Part shown: positions 62,052-64,000 of the stretch, piece after piece
Layout of the letters: the number at the start of each line of letters is the position of its first letter
Position numbering within the stretch: position 1 is the stretch's first letter
Source: JBDSGC01 sp046594105
GTDB taxonomy: Bacteria; Acidobacteriota; Thermoanaerobaculia; Gp7-AA8
Direction of reading: 5' to 3'
Assembly (NCBI GenBank): GCA_046594105.1
Contig: JBKJQB010000195.1
Coordinates: 8,261 to 72,260, forward strand
DNA length: 64,000 bases
The notes under the pieces: model-generated
Seen by the model: the letters and a program-made list of their open reading frames with translations, nothing else
What the model was told of the DNA's origin: nothing
The model's database searches: none
Made by a program: the position numbers and the translations under genes

Positions 62052-62738
62052 ATGAGCAACATGGCGTTTCTGGATGCCCGGATCAGCGAGCAGCGTCTTC
62101 TGGATCACCCGTTCTATCAGCGCTGGAGCGCGGGCGAGTTGACGAAAGGGGAACTGCAGGATTATGCGCGGCACTACTACCACTACGCGCTCGCCTTTCC
62201 GACGTTTCTCAGCGCGATGCATGCGAAAACCGAGGACATCGAGACGCGTCAGCTGCTGCTCGAGAACCTCATCGAGGAAGAGCGCGGGCCGGAGAATCAT
62301 CCGGAGCTGTGGCTGCGCTTCTGCGAGGCGCTGGGAATGACCCGTGACGAGATTCTCACCGGCACGCCGAATGACGCGACGCGCGCGCTGATCGCATCGA
62401 TTCGATCTTCCGCGCGCGAGGGCGGCCTGCATGAAGGTCTCGCCGCTCTCTACGCCTACGAGTCGCAGATCCCCGCCGTGGCCAAAGCCAAGATCGCTGG
62501 TCTCGCAGAATGGTACGGAATCACCGATGCGCGCGATGTCGCCTTTTTCTCGGTGCATCAGGAGGCCGATGTCGAGCACTCCGCGACCTCAAGGGAGCTT
62601 CTCACCCGGCTGTGCGACACCGAAGGAAAATGTGCGGAGGCTTCGCAAGCAACGGGCCGCACGCTCGACGCGCTTTACGCGTTTCTCGACTCGGTAACCT
62701 CGGTGGCTCCCGAGCTGGCGATGCATTCGGTGAACTAG
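62052..62738 (+). CDS. CADD-like TenA/PqqC-fold di-iron protein, likely p-aminobenzoate synthase
   Basis: A 228-residue all-helical protein of the TENA/THI-4/PQQC fold, related to Chlamydia CADD (CT610), which makes p-aminobenzoate by sacrificing its own Tyr and Lys. The metal ligands line up one for one: Glu76, His83 (PENHPE), Glu137 (YAYESQIP), His169, Asp173 and His176 (SVHQEADVEH). Tyr22 (HPFYQRW) and Lys147 (AKAKIAGL) match CADD Tyr27 and Lys152 at the same offset of five. So folate precursor synthesis is the favoured role. GAGGAG lies 6 bases before the ATG. It is 9 bases ahead of gltX, so co-transcribed. Confidence 0.88.
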   Translation: MSNMAFLDARISEQRLLDHPFYQRWSAGELTKGELQDYARHYYHYALAFPTFLSAMHAKTEDIETRQLLLENLIEEERGPENHPELWLRFCEALGMTRDEILTGTPNDATRALIASIRSSAREGGLHEGLAALYAYESQIPAVAKAKIAGLAEWYGITDARDVAFFSVHQEADVEHSATSRELLTRLCDTEGKCAEASQATGRTLDALYAFLDSVTSVAPELAMHSVN

Positions 62739-62747
62739 ACTGCGGCT

Positions 62748-64000
62748 GTGACCGTCCGCGTTCGCTTCGCTCCTTCGCCAACCGGTCACCTGCACGTCGG
62801 TGGCGCGCGAACGGCCATCTTCAACTGGCTGTTCGCCCGTCACTACGGCGGCATCTTCATCATCCGGATTGAGGATACCGATCAGGCCCGATCCACCGTC
62901 GAGTCGGAGAAGATGGTTCTCGACGATCTGCGCTGGCTGGGCCTCGATTGGGACGAGGGTCCGGATCGCGGCGGCCCACATGCGCCGTACCGCCAATCGG
63001 AACGACTCGATCGCTATGCCGCCACGGGCGCGGCATTGCTTGAGCGGGACATCGCCTACCGATGTTTCTGCACCGAAGAAGAGCTGGAGATGAAGCGGAA
63101 GGCCGCGGAAGCTGATGGGCGGCCGCCTCACTACGACCTGACCTGCTTCCGGCGATCGGCTGAGGACATCGCTGCGAAGATCACCGCGAAGACGCCCTTC
63201 GCGTTGCGTTTTCACGTGCCGGAGGACGGCGATGTCACCATCAACGATCGGATCCGCGGCGAAGTCACCTGGAAGAAGGAATCGCTGGGCGATTTCATCG
63301 TGATCCGCTCCGACGGCTTTCCGACGTACAACTTCTGCGTGGTGGTGGACGATGCGGACATGCGCATCAGCCATGTCATCCGCGCTGAGGAGCATCTGAC
63401 GAACACGCATCGCCAGGTGCTCATCTATCGAGCGATGGGATGGGCCATTCCGGAGTTCGCCCATGTGTCGCTGATCCTCGGGCAGGACCGAACCAAGCTC
63501 TCCAAGCGGCATGGCGCCACGTCGGTCGCTTCGTATGCCCAGGAGGGATTTCTGCCCGATGCCATGGTCAACTATCTGACGCTCCTCGGATGGTCCGCTC
63601 CTGACGGGCGCGACCTGTTCGATCGGCACTACGCCATCGAGCACTTTTCGCTGGAACGCGTGAACAGCGCGCCCGCGGTCTTCGATCCGCAGAAATTCGA
63701 GTGGCTCAACGGGCAGATGATTCATGCGATGAGCGCCACAGATCTGCGGCCGCGGGTCGCGCCGTACACGGGCGACACGCCGTGGCTGGAGGAAGCCATC
63801 GAGGTGGTGAAGACCTCGGTGCACCGGCTGCCGGAGTTCCGCGAGGTGCTGCGTTTCGTGACGGAGTACAAAGCGCCTGAAATCGATCCGGCATTTGCGA
63901 AGGCGCTGGTCGATGAGTTGCGAGGGCAGGGCTCGCCGCGCGACGCCGACTCCGTGAAGGCGATGAACGAACGGCTGAAGAAAGCGACTGGATTGAAAGG
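62748..64000 (+). CDS. gltX: glutamyl-tRNA synthetase, 3' end outside the window
   Basis: The open frame runs to the right edge, so only the first 417 residues are visible. The class I signature is RFAPSPTGHLHVGGARTA (HIGH-like GHLHVGG); the KMSKS loop is KLSKRHG (about 255). The region IIRIEDTD and CFCTEEEL (a zinc-type Cys pair) are typical. GTG at 62748 is chosen because it puts the signature at the correct place; no ATG is closer. It charges tRNA-Glu, and possibly tRNA-Gln in organisms that use amidotransferase. It follows the CADD-like gene by 9 bases. Confidence 0.96.
   Translation, partial: MTVRVRFAPSPTGHLHVGGARTAIFNWLFARHYGGIFIIRIEDTDQARSTVESEKMVLDDLRWLGLDWDEGPDRGGPHAPYRQSERLDRYAATGAALLERDIAYRCFCTEEELEMKRKAAEADGRPPHYDLTCFRRSAEDIAAKITAKTPFALRFHVPEDGDVTINDRIRGEVTWKKESLGDFIVIRSDGFPTYNFCVVVDDADMRISHVIRAEEHLTNTHRQVLIYRAMGWAIPEFAHVSLILGQDRTKLSKRHGATSVASYAQEGFLPDAMVNYLTLLGWSAPDGRDLFDRHYAIEHFSLERVNSAPAVFDPQKFEWLNGQMIHAMSATDLRPRVAPYTGDTPWLEEAIEVVKTSVHRLPEFREVLRFVTEYKAPEIDPAFAKALVDELRGQGSPRDADSVKAMNERLKKATGLK

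Overview
The window is a G+C-rich, gene-dense bacterial chromosome segment, with roughly 57 protein genes on both strands. I see no rRNA or tRNA gene, insertion sequence, prophage or CRISPR array. The encoded envelope is diderm: several lipoproteins, an RlpA-type protein, an alpha-2-macroglobulin/PbpC pair and a DsbD-type protein. TTG and GTG starts are common, including on rpsI and rpsB. At least seven families of short palindromic intergenic repeats are present. Together with the mix of housekeeping genes this suggests a member of Acidobacteriota, perhaps the Thermoanaerobaculia. That placement is inference, since no rRNA is present to confirm it.

Layout: 1-4.1 kb holds the end of a DUF2071-type gene and a large GAF/PAS/GGDEF/EAL protein. 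4.2-12.6 kb holds a periplasmic alpha-2-macroglobulin and penicillin-binding protein 1C, whose C-terminal domain is cut off by an apparent one-base deletion. 12.6-16.9 kb holds a class I amidotransferase-fold hydrolase, a thioredoxin-fold protein, a DsbD-like protein and an unknown. 17-23.3 kb, minus strand, holds queC, queE, methylmalonyl-CoA epimerase, two unknowns (one a lipoprotein), prephenate dehydrogenase and a YfhO membrane protein. 23.6-26.6 kb holds pyrimidine-nucleoside phosphorylase and an MFS exporter.

26.7-33.1 kb is a lysine/diaminopimelate cluster: asd, lysC, dapB, dapA, dapD and an aminotransferase. It is followed by a three-gene unit (serine hydrolase, M15-like peptidase, glutamate-cysteine-ligase-like enzyme) with no assigned pathway, and by lytic transglycosylase and rlpA genes. 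The position suggests the unit may act on peptidoglycan or related amino-acid/peptide substrates. 38.5-43.8 kb, minus strand, holds a flippase, sucC, sucD, an S51-like protein lacking its nucleophile and a histidine kinase. 43.8-49.8 kb, plus strand, holds an RNA uracil methyltransferase, comEC, a small membrane protein, miaA and a TPR protein. 50-52.8 kb holds an FHA-GAF-PP2C phosphatase with divergent and convergent neighbours. 52.9-54.2 kb holds three small, low-complexity lipoproteins with strong terminators. 54.2-55.8 kb holds coaE and folD.

56.1-64 kb is the translation and isoprenoid block: rplM-rpsI, rpsB-tsf, pyrH-frr-ispD-ispF, a CADD-like protein that keeps every residue known for self-sacrificing p-aminobenzoate synthesis, and gltX running off the end of the window.
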